From contig DIOT01000028.1 in the NCBI GenBank assembly GCA_002426195.1, positions 1-10,592 on the forward strand: a stretch of DNA of 10,592 nt, written 5' to 3'. The translations under genes and the position numbers were made by a program. The notes beneath the pieces are model-generated. The model ran no database searches, was not told the origin of the DNA, and worked only from the letters and a program-made list of their open reading frames with translations. Below, one piece after another: positions 1-7,386 of this stretch. This DNA comes from Bacteroidales bacterium UBA5507. Lineage in GTDB: Bacteria; Bacteroidota; Bacteroidia; Bacteroidales; Lentimicrobiaceae. Numbering within the stretch: position 1 is the first letter of the stretch; every line of letters starts with the position of its first letter.

Positions 1-254
1 AGTCTATAAGAAAAGTTGGGCTTAGTGCAATTTTTGGTGTTTATTCATCATATCCGATATCAGCATCCCATGAGGTTTATAATGATAGGGTGCTGGAAAT
101 GGGAGTCAGGGCAGGTCTGCAATATGAGCTTGTTTTGACTCACCATATAAGTTTTGCAATAAGATCGGAATTTGAATATCCAATTAACGATTTTGGAAAT
201 ATTTACACCATGCCCTCATTATTCGTGCTGGGAGGAGTGGCGTTTAAGCTATAG
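1..254 (+). CDS. Outer-membrane beta-barrel protein, C-terminal part (5' end outside window)
   Basis: The open frame starts at base 3 (first full codon TCT) and runs 83 codons to TAG at 252-254; the start lies upstream of the window. The translation alternates polar and hydrophobic residues with aromatic positions, as in transmembrane beta-strands: GLSAIFGVYSSY, EMGVRAGLQYELVL, ISFAIRSEFEY and a final strand SLFVLGGVAFKL that ends at the stop. A last strand at the extreme C-terminus is typical of small Bacteroidota outer-membrane barrels of the porin or OMP_b-brl type. The substrate or role cannot be read from this part. The GC content is visibly higher than in the genes starting at 448. The last 15 codons have a near-identical second copy at 8300-8344, so the gene has, or had, a paralogue nearby. 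Confidence 0.75.
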   Translation, partial: SIRKVGLSAIFGVYSSYPISASHEVYNDRVLEMGVRAGLQYELVLTHHISFAIRSEFEYPINDFGNIYTMPSLFVLGGVAFKL

Positions 255-447
255 ATTACAGTTCCTTGCAGTCACTACTATTGTATAAAATTTCTTCAAA
301 ATCAAATCAAATAATTATTAAATTGCAGGGTTAAAATCAGTTAAGAATCTACAATCATGTATTCCTGGGTTGAAATGGATTTGTTGCTTAAAAAATTCAT
401 ACTTAATAACTAGTTGACGGCAAGCTTAAATAATAAAATTGAAATGG
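255..447. other. Intergenic region before the DAC/SIR2-Ago block
   Basis: This 193-nt non-coding stretch is AT-rich and mostly filled by repeat copy A (315-433). I see no match to the Bacteroidota -7 promoter consensus TAnnTTTG and no GC-rich hairpin with a U-tract. The promoter of the three-gene block should lie here, but I cannot place it. Confidence 0.5.
315..433 (+). repeat. Non-coding repeat, copy A (upstream border of the defence block)
   Basis: About 119 nt that align along their length with copy B at 6113-6226. Shared blocks include TTATTAAATTGCAGG at the left end, CCTGGGTTGAA near the middle (364-374), TCATACTTAA against TCGTACTTAA, and AGTTG against AGTTA near the right end. The ends can pair with each other: TTATTAAATTGC (315-326) is an imperfect reverse complement of GCAAGCTTAAATAA (420-433). 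The small inner stem seen in copies B and C is decayed here. The element lies directly after one gene and before the next, on the same strand as B and C. Its family is not recognised. It may be a recombination site, a small mobile element or a degraded structured RNA. Confidence 0.6.
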
Positions 448-1494
448 ATGAATAATAGTAAACCAATATCTTTAAGATCGGTAATTTTAGGTGAATCCGT
501 TACATTTCTTGAAAATGAAGAAATGCAATGTATAATTACGCAAAAAGGGATTGTTGAACTAATAAATCAATTAGTTAACTATAGGGAAGAGGGGAAAGAT
601 TTGTTTCCTCAAATATATATCGTTGATGATATAATGCTAATATTGAAATCGCTTCCTACTTCACAACACTGTTTTATTGGGAAAGGTGAAAAGACTAAAG
701 AAACAATGCTAAGAGCACTAAAAAAGTGTGCACCTCTAACTGATGATGAGTGGGCCCTTTACATTCAAAGAAATGAAGATAGTTTCGAATATGGAGTTTT
801 TAGAGCTGGAACTTCGTTATTATCAGTTTCAATTGAAGAAACACTTATAAACAATGGGTCTAAAGAAATTAAAGCAATTCTTTTACATCAAATCTCCGAT
901 AAATTGATTGAAGTAAGGGGAGTAGTAAACGATTCATTAATAATCAATTTTGGTGGTAGTGAGGAATCGTCAAAATCCCCAATTGAAAATCAACAAGAAT
1001 TTATTAAATCTATTGTAAAGTATGTTCCATCTGAAATAAAAGAACCAACAGTTAACTTTTATAAAAAAATATTCAACGAAGTATTAAAAGTTGGACACGG
1101 AACATTAGCTTGCATAATAAGCAATACAAAGAAAGAATTACCAAAGAAGTTATCTGATGGAATAATATTAGATAAACGTATAAATATTCCAGAACAAATT
1201 AGTGATTTGTTGAACAGAAACGACTTACAGGCAAATTCATCTTTAAATGGTTCATATTCAATAATTAGTGGAATGATGCAAAGTGATGGTATCACGGTGT
1301 TTACAGATAAAGGAGAAATTGCTGCCTATAACGTATTTGTAAAGCATCCTGCCAGTATTGCAAAAACTAATACTTCAGGTGGAGCTCGCAGCAGAACTTT
1401 TTTGACTCTCTGCAACATGATAGGAAACGGTATTGAGGCGGCATATATTCAATCACAAGATGGTAAAATTGAAATAAAAAGCAATGAGCAATAA
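448..1494 (+). CDS. Diadenylate-cyclase-like (DAC fold) protein with N-terminal unassigned domain
   Basis: The predicted protein has 348 residues. The C-terminal part (about 210-345) reads as a DAC domain, the fold that makes c-di-AMP in DisA and CdaA. It has an opening GHGTLACII like the family's hGalivi strand, a central LSDGIILDKRI, then MQSDGITVFTDKGEIAAYN (DGA-type motif as D280-G281-I282), then GGARSR (311-316) where active enzymes have GTRHR, and a closing AAYIQSQDGKIEI. Both arginines of the RHR motif are kept, but His is Ser and the DGA alanine is Ile, so cyclase activity is uncertain. Residues 1-205 are not recognised; they resemble in layout the sensor-like domains fused to DAC domains in bacterial conflict systems. 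I chose ATG 448; an in-frame TTG at 439 would add three residues, and neither has a clear Shine-Dalgarno. No signal peptide or membrane segment, so cytoplasmic. It overlaps the next gene by 11 nt, implying co-translation. Confidence 0.72.
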   Translation: MNNSKPISLRSVILGESVTFLENEEMQCIITQKGIVELINQLVNYREEGKDLFPQIYIVDDIMLILKSLPTSQHCFIGKGEKTKETMLRALKKCAPLTDDEWALYIQRNEDSFEYGVFRAGTSLLSVSIEETLINNGSKEIKAILLHQISDKLIEVRGVVNDSLIINFGGSEESSKSPIENQQEFIKSIVKYVPSEIKEPTVNFYKKIFNEVLKVGHGTLACIISNTKKELPKKLSDGIILDKRINIPEQISDLLNRNDLQANSSLNGSYSIISGMMQSDGITVFTDKGEIAAYNVFVKHPASIAKTNTSGGARSRTFLTLCNMIGNGIEAAYIQSQDGKIEIKSNEQ

Positions 1495-2815
1495 TGAAAT
1501 TGTAATATGGCAGAATAACACTTTGCCTGAGTTGCCAAGAAAGGTAAAGAAGATTGAAGAAATGGTAACATATGGTATTCAACTTCAAGAAAAAGATAAA
1601 CGGCAAATTATTTCAGCTTTTAATAATGAAGCATATGAAATGGTTTCAACTTATACCTGGACAAAAGCAATAACATCTCTTAAGAATCAGCTTAGCATGA
1701 TGGGAATTTCCTTCATTGCTGAAATGCTAGATCGACCAGATATTAACGAACACTCAAATTTGCAGCAAGCTATCTCTGATTTCGAAGCAATCAGATTAGC
1801 GGAAGAACTTGGTGTGATTAGTGGTACATCTGCATTCAGGTTAAAACAAGCGATGGAAACTGTTATTCATTTTAACCAAACAGATTTAGAAGAAGATAGC
1901 GAAAATGAAATGACTGAAGATGAAGCTAAAACAATTGTTCGGTCATGTATTCAGGGAATATTGGGTTATAGTAAAATTGAGGCTGCAATTGATTTTAAAA
2001 ATTTCAGAAGTGAACTTGAGGAGAGAACTTTAAATGATGACAACCAGTATATTATAAAACTAATTCAAAGTCCATACTTTTTTCATAGAACTGTAATTCG
2101 TATTTTATTGTCAATTATTAAAACATCTTCTGGTGCTCAGTTAGAGAATGCGCTTGCCAATTCAAATACAATAATTCCTTTAATTTGGAACAGTTTGAAG
2201 CATCCAGAGAAATGGCATATAGGTAGAACTTATTCTGAACTATTTACTGATGGACAAACAAAAGCGGCAAGCGGAGTAAAAAAAGTTTTGCTAAAAGTTA
2301 AAGGATTTGATTTTGTACCAGAAGACCTTCGTTCATCCTCATTTATTAAAATTGCAAATGAAGTATTGACAGCACATTATGGGATGAATAATTTCTATAA
2401 TGAACCTAAGCCTATTAGTACTTTGTATAGTATGGGTAGTGTGATTCCAATACCTGCATTTCCTGTTTGCATGACAGCGGCTCTTTGTGTAAAGCTGGGT
2501 AATTTTTATGGGATTTCTATTGCAGCACAAGGACCAGCAAACGAAATACTAAAAAGCACAACTGAGGACAGGTGGATTTATTTCTTTAAAGAATGCGTTC
2601 AGACAAATGACAAATTGCTATACAAACTAACTCAATCAAGTCCCCTTGAAAGATGGATAAATTTATTTTCTAATATTTTGATTGATAAAATAATTCCAGA
2701 AATCCAAGAAAAAGATGTCATAAATCTATTACGTTTTACAAAAGAAAAGAATCGAGCAATTGTAAGCAAACTTGCCAGTCAAATGTATCGCAAGATTGGA
2801 TATACAAATAAATAA
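1484..2815 (+). CDS. Helical protein of unknown family, partner of the DAC-like protein
   Basis: The 443-residue protein is soluble by appearance, with no signal peptide or clear membrane span. I do not recognise the family. It looks almost wholly alpha-helical. Residues about 50-130 are a compact helical region (YTWTKAITSLKNQLSMMGIS, EAIRLAEELGVISGTSAFRL), followed by an acidic linker at about 133-147 rich in Glu and Asp. Further helices follow, and then a distinctive stretch around residues 310-350 with YGMNNFYNEP, GSVIPIPAFPVCMTAAL and GNFYGISIAAQGPANEIL. The Gly/Pro-rich turns and packed small residues there look conserved and could form a ligand or partner surface. Its ATG lies inside the end of the DAC-like gene (11-nt overlap), and the SIR2-Argonaute gene begins 49 nt after its stop. 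Tight coupling to the DAC-like gene suggests the two products act together, as sensor and adaptor or as effector of a nucleotide signal, but this is inference only. Confidence 0.75.
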   Translation: MSNNEIVIWQNNTLPELPRKVKKIEEMVTYGIQLQEKDKRQIISAFNNEAYEMVSTYTWTKAITSLKNQLSMMGISFIAEMLDRPDINEHSNLQQAISDFEAIRLAEELGVISGTSAFRLKQAMETVIHFNQTDLEEDSENEMTEDEAKTIVRSCIQGILGYSKIEAAIDFKNFRSELEERTLNDDNQYIIKLIQSPYFFHRTVIRILLSIIKTSSGAQLENALANSNTIIPLIWNSLKHPEKWHIGRTYSELFTDGQTKAASGVKKVLLKVKGFDFVPEDLRSSSFIKIANEVLTAHYGMNNFYNEPKPISTLYSMGSVIPIPAFPVCMTAALCVKLGNFYGISIAAQGPANEILKSTTEDRWIYFFKECVQTNDKLLYKLTQSSPLERWINLFSNILIDKIIPEIQEKDVINLLRFTKEKNRAIVSKLASQMYRKIGYTNK

Positions 2816-2864
2816 AGGACAAGTTATAAAGTTGTAATAGCTAAAACCAAGATAATATTAACAA

Positions 2865-5800
2865 ATGAAACCTGACTTACAGCTTGATTACGATGCTTTT
2901 TTACGGTCATTTAAGAGAAATCTTGATGTTCCTCATTCATTTTTATTAGGTGCAGGTGCTTCTATTAGTTCAGGGATACAGTCAGCTTATGATTGTATTT
3001 GGGAATGGAAGAAAGATATTTTTCTGTCAAAGAATATTAATGCATCAGAATACTATAAAAATTTCAAAGAAGAACCTGTTAGAAAAAGTATTCAAAAATG
3101 GATTGACAATCAAGGAGATTATCCCGAACTTCATTCATTTGAAGAATATTCTTTTTATGCAGAAAAAGCTTATCCAATTAGTGAAGATAGAAGAAAGTAT
3201 TTCTTAAATCTTATTGAAAATAAAGAACCATATATTGGCTATAAACTGCTTTGTATACTCGCCTCTAAAGGAATTGTCAAATCAGTTTGGACCACTAATT
3301 TTGATGGTTTAGTTGTGCGTTCTTCATATCAAAATAAACTAATTCCAATAGAAATTACCTTGGATAATGCTGAAATGATATATAGAAACCAAAGTAGTAA
3401 AGAGTTACTTACTATAGCCCTTCATGGTGACTATAAGTTTAGTTCTTTAAAAAATACAGCGAATGAACTTGATTCTCAGGATACAACTTTCGTCGATTAT
3501 TTGACCAATTATCATGTTGATAAAAATATGATAGTGATTGGTTATAGTGGTCGAGATAAATCATTAATGGCTGCAATTCAGAAAGCATTTTCGAGAAAGG
3601 GTTGTGGCAGATTATACTGGTGTGGATATGGAGCTGACATAAATTTCGAAGTTTCTGAATTAATTACTCAAATTAGAAAAGCTGGTAGAGAAGCGTATTT
3701 TGTTTCTACTGATGGATTTGATAAAACAATTATTCATTTGGCAAAATCAGCTTTTGAGGATAATACTGAGGTTTCAAAAGAAATTCAAGACGCTTTGGAA
3801 ATAACTGAGAATAATGAGTATTTGAAAACTGATTTCAGTATTAATTTTCAAAAAACTGATAAATACATAAAAAGCAATCTTCATCCAGTAGTATTTCCAA
3901 AGGAAATTTTCCAATTTGAAGTGAATTATAATGATGAGAAACCATGGAAATTTCTAAAAACTCTTACCAAGGAAAGCGATGTTTGTGCAATTCCTTTTAA
4001 GAAAAAAGTATTTGCACTTGGAACATTGTCTGATATATCCAACTTATTTAAACCATACATAAAAAGTGAAATAAAAAGAGAGCCAATTTCGAAATCTGAT
4101 GTAGAAAACGTATCTGCGTTTAGGTCTTTAATGCTTCAGGCTATATTAAAGCATTTCACCTTAAATTCAGCAATTTCAACTAATTACAAAGATAGACTTT
4201 GGCTTAACTCTACAGGAAGTGATTATAACAATATTAAAGTTCATAAGTCAATATATGTTTCTTTATATTTTGATGATAATAAAAACTTTGGATACTTAAC
4301 ATTTACACCAACTGTATACTTAACATCATCCGAGGAAATATCAAAACATCAGAAACAAACTATTAGCAAATTAAATTTAGAAAAACTCTACAACAACAAG
4401 TATGATGACATTTTAGAATTTTGGAATAAAATATTATTTAAGTCTCAACAATTATGCTTTGAATATCCATCAGAATCAGGAAGTGGTTTTGAATTTAAAA
4501 TTTCAGCAAATACAGCATTTGGGGAGATAAATGTTTTAGATCCTAACTATAGAACATATTATCCAAAAACATACAACAAAAAAAGAACCCAATTTAAAGG
4601 CGTTCAATTTTTAGAGCCTCAATTAGTTTTTAGAAACATTTCTTCGGAGAAGGAATTTAGAGATTATCATCCAATGAGAGGCTTAGTTAATAATAGGCCC
4701 TTTGATGTAAATCTCAATGGTATTATACTATCAAATGAAATAAACTTATCTGTAATTTGTGGCAAAATTTATTCAATCAGTTTTTATAATTTTCTCTCTA
4801 AAATTCAATCAAGACATCCAGCTGATAATATTAATCCTGACTATTTAATTGACTATCCTGGTTTTTCAACTGTTTATGATGTTCCAATTAATATCCCCTA
4901 CTTTGAAAATAGCGAGAAATGGTTAGATATTGATTTCAAAGCCGATAACTCTTTGGAATTACCTGCAAATGCTGTTAAGCTAGCAAGACTAATTACTTCA
5001 AAAATTGAACAAATATCAAATACACAGGGGCAAAGTACAATTGTAATATTCATACCAACTGAATGGCAGGTTTATGAAAACTATATAGATAAAGGAGAGA
5101 GTTTTGACTTACATGACTATATTAAGGCATTTTCAGCTTCAAAGGGAATTTCAACCCAGCTAATAAGAGAAGATACCTTGTATGATACTTTAAAGTGTCA
5201 GATTTATTGGTGGTTATCTCTTTCTTTTTATGTAAAATCATTAAGAACACCGTGGATATTAAACAACCATGAAAAAAGTACAGCTTACGCAGGGATTGGA
5301 TATTGCGTTTCTAAAATTAAAGACAAATCTGAAATCGTAATCGGCTGTAGTCATATTTATGATTCAAATGGACAAGGGCTAAAATATAAGTTGTCAAAAA
5401 TCGATAATTATTTTTTGGATAAACGACTTAATCCATATTTATCTTTCAAAGATGCCTTTCAGTTTGGTGTTTCAATAAGAGAGTTGTTTTATCAATCACT
5501 TGATAAACTTCCTGAAAGAGTTGTAATTCACAAAAGAACGCGATTTACTGAAGATGAAATTAATGGAATTAAAGCGAGTTTAAACAAAGCTGGAATAAAG
5601 AAAATAGATTTAATTGAGATAAATTTTGAGGTTGATGCAAGGTTTGTCGCTATGAGTGTTTATAAAAACGAATTACAAGTTGATACATTTCCTATCTCTA
5701 GAGGAACTTGTATTGTAATAAATAATGATACCGCTCTTCTTTGGACACATGGAATAGTGCCATCTGTTAGACAAAACAACTATAGGTTCTATTTAGGAGG

Positions 5801-6023
5801 AAGAAGCATTCCAGCACCCATTAAAATAACAAAACATTACGGTGAATCAAATATTGATCTAATTGCGACTGAAATACTTGGACTAACAAAAATGAATTGG
5901 AATTCCTTGGATTTATATTCAAAACTTCCATCTACAATTGATTCATCAAATCAGATTGCTAGAATTGGAAAGCTTTTATCTCGATTTGAAGGGCGGACAT
6001 ATGACTATAGATTATTCATTTAA
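2865..6023 (+). CDS. Single-chain SIR2-APAZ-short Argonaute (SPARSA-type) defence protein
   Basis: The 1052-residue protein fuses an NADase-type SIR2 domain to a short prokaryotic Argonaute. SIR2 (about 20-280) shows GAGAS (29-33) for NAD binding, TTNFDG (143-148), HGD (187-189) and GYSGRD (226-231); Asn145 and His187 are the expected catalytic positions. Residues about 300-700 fit an APAZ-type linker. MID (about 720-795) carries HDYIK (750-754), Gln765 and Lys791, matching the 5'-phosphate pocket of guide-binding Argonautes, and then the RTPW turn. PIWI (about 800-1052) starts with YAGIGYCVS, where the first catalytic Asp is Gly812; at the second Asp site the sequence is HKRTR (889-893), so it cannot slice. 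In the known family, guide-directed recognition of invader DNA or plasmid switches on SIR2 NAD hydrolysis and abortive infection. SIR2-APAZ and pAgo are often two proteins; here they are one chain. ATG 2865 follows an A-rich leader without a Shine-Dalgarno. Cytoplasmic. Confidence 0.9.
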   Translation: MKPDLQLDYDAFLRSFKRNLDVPHSFLLGAGASISSGIQSAYDCIWEWKKDIFLSKNINASEYYKNFKEEPVRKSIQKWIDNQGDYPELHSFEEYSFYAEKAYPISEDRRKYFLNLIENKEPYIGYKLLCILASKGIVKSVWTTNFDGLVVRSSYQNKLIPIEITLDNAEMIYRNQSSKELLTIALHGDYKFSSLKNTANELDSQDTTFVDYLTNYHVDKNMIVIGYSGRDKSLMAAIQKAFSRKGCGRLYWCGYGADINFEVSELITQIRKAGREAYFVSTDGFDKTIIHLAKSAFEDNTEVSKEIQDALEITENNEYLKTDFSINFQKTDKYIKSNLHPVVFPKEIFQFEVNYNDEKPWKFLKTLTKESDVCAIPFKKKVFALGTLSDISNLFKPYIKSEIKREPISKSDVENVSAFRSLMLQAILKHFTLNSAISTNYKDRLWLNSTGSDYNNIKVHKSIYVSLYFDDNKNFGYLTFTPTVYLTSSEEISKHQKQTISKLNLEKLYNNKYDDILEFWNKILFKSQQLCFEYPSESGSGFEFKISANTAFGEINVLDPNYRTYYPKTYNKKRTQFKGVQFLEPQLVFRNISSEKEFRDYHPMRGLVNNRPFDVNLNGIILSNEINLSVICGKIYSISFYNFLSKIQSRHPADNINPDYLIDYPGFSTVYDVPINIPYFENSEKWLDIDFKADNSLELPANAVKLARLITSKIEQISNTQGQSTIVIFIPTEWQVYENYIDKGESFDLHDYIKAFSASKGISTQLIREDTLYDTLKCQIYWWLSLSFYVKSLRTPWILNNHEKSTAYAGIGYCVSKIKDKSEIVIGCSHIYDSNGQGLKYKLSKIDNYFLDKRLNPYLSFKDAFQFGVSIRELFYQSLDKLPERVVIHKRTRFTEDEINGIKASLNKAGIKKIDLIEINFEVDARFVAMSVYKNELQVDTFPISRGTCIVINNDTALLWTHGIVPSVRQNNYRFYLGGRSIPAPIKITKHYGESNIDLIATEILGLTKMNWNSLDLYSKLPSTIDSSNQIARIGKLLSRFEGRTYDYRLFI

Positions 6024-6372
6024 TAGAAGCCAGCTGTAAACATAGGTATAAAAGCTGTGGGATCTATAGTAACAATCACCAAGTAATAAAAATTTAATAT
6101 CAAATAGATATTTTATTAAATTGCAGGACTGAAACCAGATGATCTAACCTCATACATCCTGGGTTGAATTGGAAGTATTGTATGAGAAACTCGTACTTAA
6201 AAACAAGTTATGAGTAATTTGAATAAGACAAACAACGGTTAAAGAAAACCACTTTATGGTAAAAGAAAAAAAGTCAACCGAAAAAAGTCGAGAAAGCAAA
6301 TGCGATTAACGGCAGAAGAATATGACCCGAAAACTGCATAGCAAGGTAGGGCGCAATTAATCAATCATAAAA
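6024..6372. other. Intergenic region after the SIR2-Argonaute gene
   Basis: This 349-nt stretch has no convincing gene. It contains repeat copy B (6113-6226) and then an A-rich tract (about 6227-6372). A 17-codon reading frame from ATG 6256 is Lys/Glu-rich, lacks context, and is not called. A weak pairing of CCAGC near 6030 with GCTGTGG near 6053 has no U-tract after it, so no terminator is called. Confidence 0.55.
6113..6226 (+). repeat. Non-coding repeat, copy B (downstream border of the defence block)
   Basis: About 114 nt, same orientation as copy A. Left block TTATTAAATTGCAGG and central CCTGGGTTGAA are identical or nearly so in A. The right part, AGTATTGTATGAGAA then CTCGTACTT (6174-6198), is shared almost exactly with copy C. 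An inner stem-loop is formed by GTATGAG (6180-6186) and CTCGTAC (6190-6196) around a three-base AAA loop: seven pairs, one of them G-T. The outer ends also pair imperfectly: TTATTAAATTGC (6113-6124) with GTAATTTGAATAA (6214-6226). The right arms of A and B differ in sequence yet both match the same left arm, which hints that folding matters. Confidence 0.65.
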
Positions 6373-7386
6373 ATGAAAAATTTAGTTTATCTATTTGTAA
6401 TGGCCATAATCTTGGCAAGTTGTTCTAAAGATAAAGTAGTAGAGCAACAATCAAGTGACAACAAGAATGAGATTAGACTTGTAACTTTGACAGATGGAAG
6501 TAAAACTGGTGTAACCTTATTAGAGTTTAGTAGTGTTGAGCATTATGAAGCAACTATTTCCACTCTTCAGACCCAAATGGAACAACATGAAGATGCATTT
6601 TTAGCTGCCTGGAGCAGCTTAAGTGATGATGACTTGAATGCAAAAGAAGACGAAATCGGCTTTGTTGACCATCAGCCTTTAATTGACTTTGAGAACGAAT
6701 ACAATATTCCGTCTACGCTAAGGCAGGTATTCGTCGCAGCAGAGCAACAATGGCTGAACAATAATGATTTAGTTGTTGAAAACTCACCTTCAATAGCATA
6801 CCCATTTGGCATGGCAGAATTAACCTTGCTTAACACTGATGGTATGGTTAAGATAGGAGACAATATCATACAATTAACGAAAAGAGGTTTTATTCAGATT
6901 GCAAATCTGGATATTGCAACCGTTATTAGAATTAAAAACGGAGATATGACTGCATTACAAGAGCCTTCTGTTACTACGAGTATTGAAGATGATGGAGGTA
7001 AAGGAGAATGTACCAATTGGAAAGGTAAAGATATTCCAGATGAATATGTTACAGGAAGTCGCAAGGTTATTAAGCATGTACATTTTCACAGTTATCCCTG
7101 GAAAGGAGTTGGTTCAGTTGAAATAACTTCTTATAAAAAACAAGGAAACAGATGGAAAAAGTATAAGATGAATTTAGGAGTTGCAGTCCAAACAGATTTC
7201 AGAAACAATAATTGCACTAATACACTTCTGAAGTGGTCAGGCTGGAAGTATAAAAAAGCAAAAAGCATTGAGAGAAACAATCCTTCCTGGGGGGCTTACC
7301 CACAATATAGAGCTCAAAAGGCTGTTTCTGTAATTGGACAATTTAATTATGCAGGGATTTCAAATATGAATTGCCTCACATGGTAA
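6373..7386 (+). CDS. Lipoprotein of unknown function
   Basis: The 337-residue protein begins with a type II signal peptide: Lys2, a hydrophobic core and the lipobox LASC, with the lipidated Cys at residue 17, so it should be anchored to a membrane as a mature lipoprotein. The first half of the mature part is acidic and probably helical (for example QTQMEQHEDAFLAAWSSL). After a short acidic/Gly linker near residue 210 (EDDGGKGE), the C-terminal 125 residues are rich in Lys, Trp and Tyr and likely beta-stranded, with motifs such as HVHFHSYPWKGVGSVEITSY and WSGWKYKKAK. Cysteines at the start and end of this region could form a disulfide. I do not recognise a named family. The following beta-barrel gene overlaps its end, so the two are probably made together and may form an outer-membrane pair. 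Confidence 0.8.
   Translation: MKNLVYLFVMAIILASCSKDKVVEQQSSDNKNEIRLVTLTDGSKTGVTLLEFSSVEHYEATISTLQTQMEQHEDAFLAAWSSLSDDDLNAKEDEIGFVDHQPLIDFENEYNIPSTLRQVFVAAEQQWLNNNDLVVENSPSIAYPFGMAELTLLNTDGMVKIGDNIIQLTKRGFIQIANLDIATVIRIKNGDMTALQEPSVTTSIEDDGGKGECTNWKGKDIPDEYVTGSRKVIKHVHFHSYPWKGVGSVEITSYKKQGNRWKKYKMNLGVAVQTDFRNNNCTNTLLKWSGWKYKKAKSIERNNPSWGAYPQYRAQKAVSVIGQFNYAGISNMNCLTW

Noticed and set aside
315..433. Calling repeat A (and B) an integron attC site
   Set aside because: The length, end-to-end pairing and position after genes fit, but the GTTRRRY core is not matched, copy C lacks half of the site, and no integron integrase is in the window.
2950..3207. An 85-codon plus-strand frame inside the SIR2 region
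   Set aside because: It is a shadow of the SIR2-Argonaute frame, and the real frame there carries the conserved NAD-binding motifs.
6113..6226. Calling repeat B the 3' end of a group II intron (domains V-VI)
   Set aside because: The GTATGAG stem with a short A-rich loop is superficially similar, but the stem is too short, there is no AGC triad with a GNRA loop, and there is no reverse-transcriptase gene or remnant beside it.
6256..6309. A 17-codon small frame in the gap after the SIR2-Argonaute gene
   Set aside because: Low-complexity Lys/Glu/Ser composition in A-rich DNA, with no ribosome-binding or structural signal.
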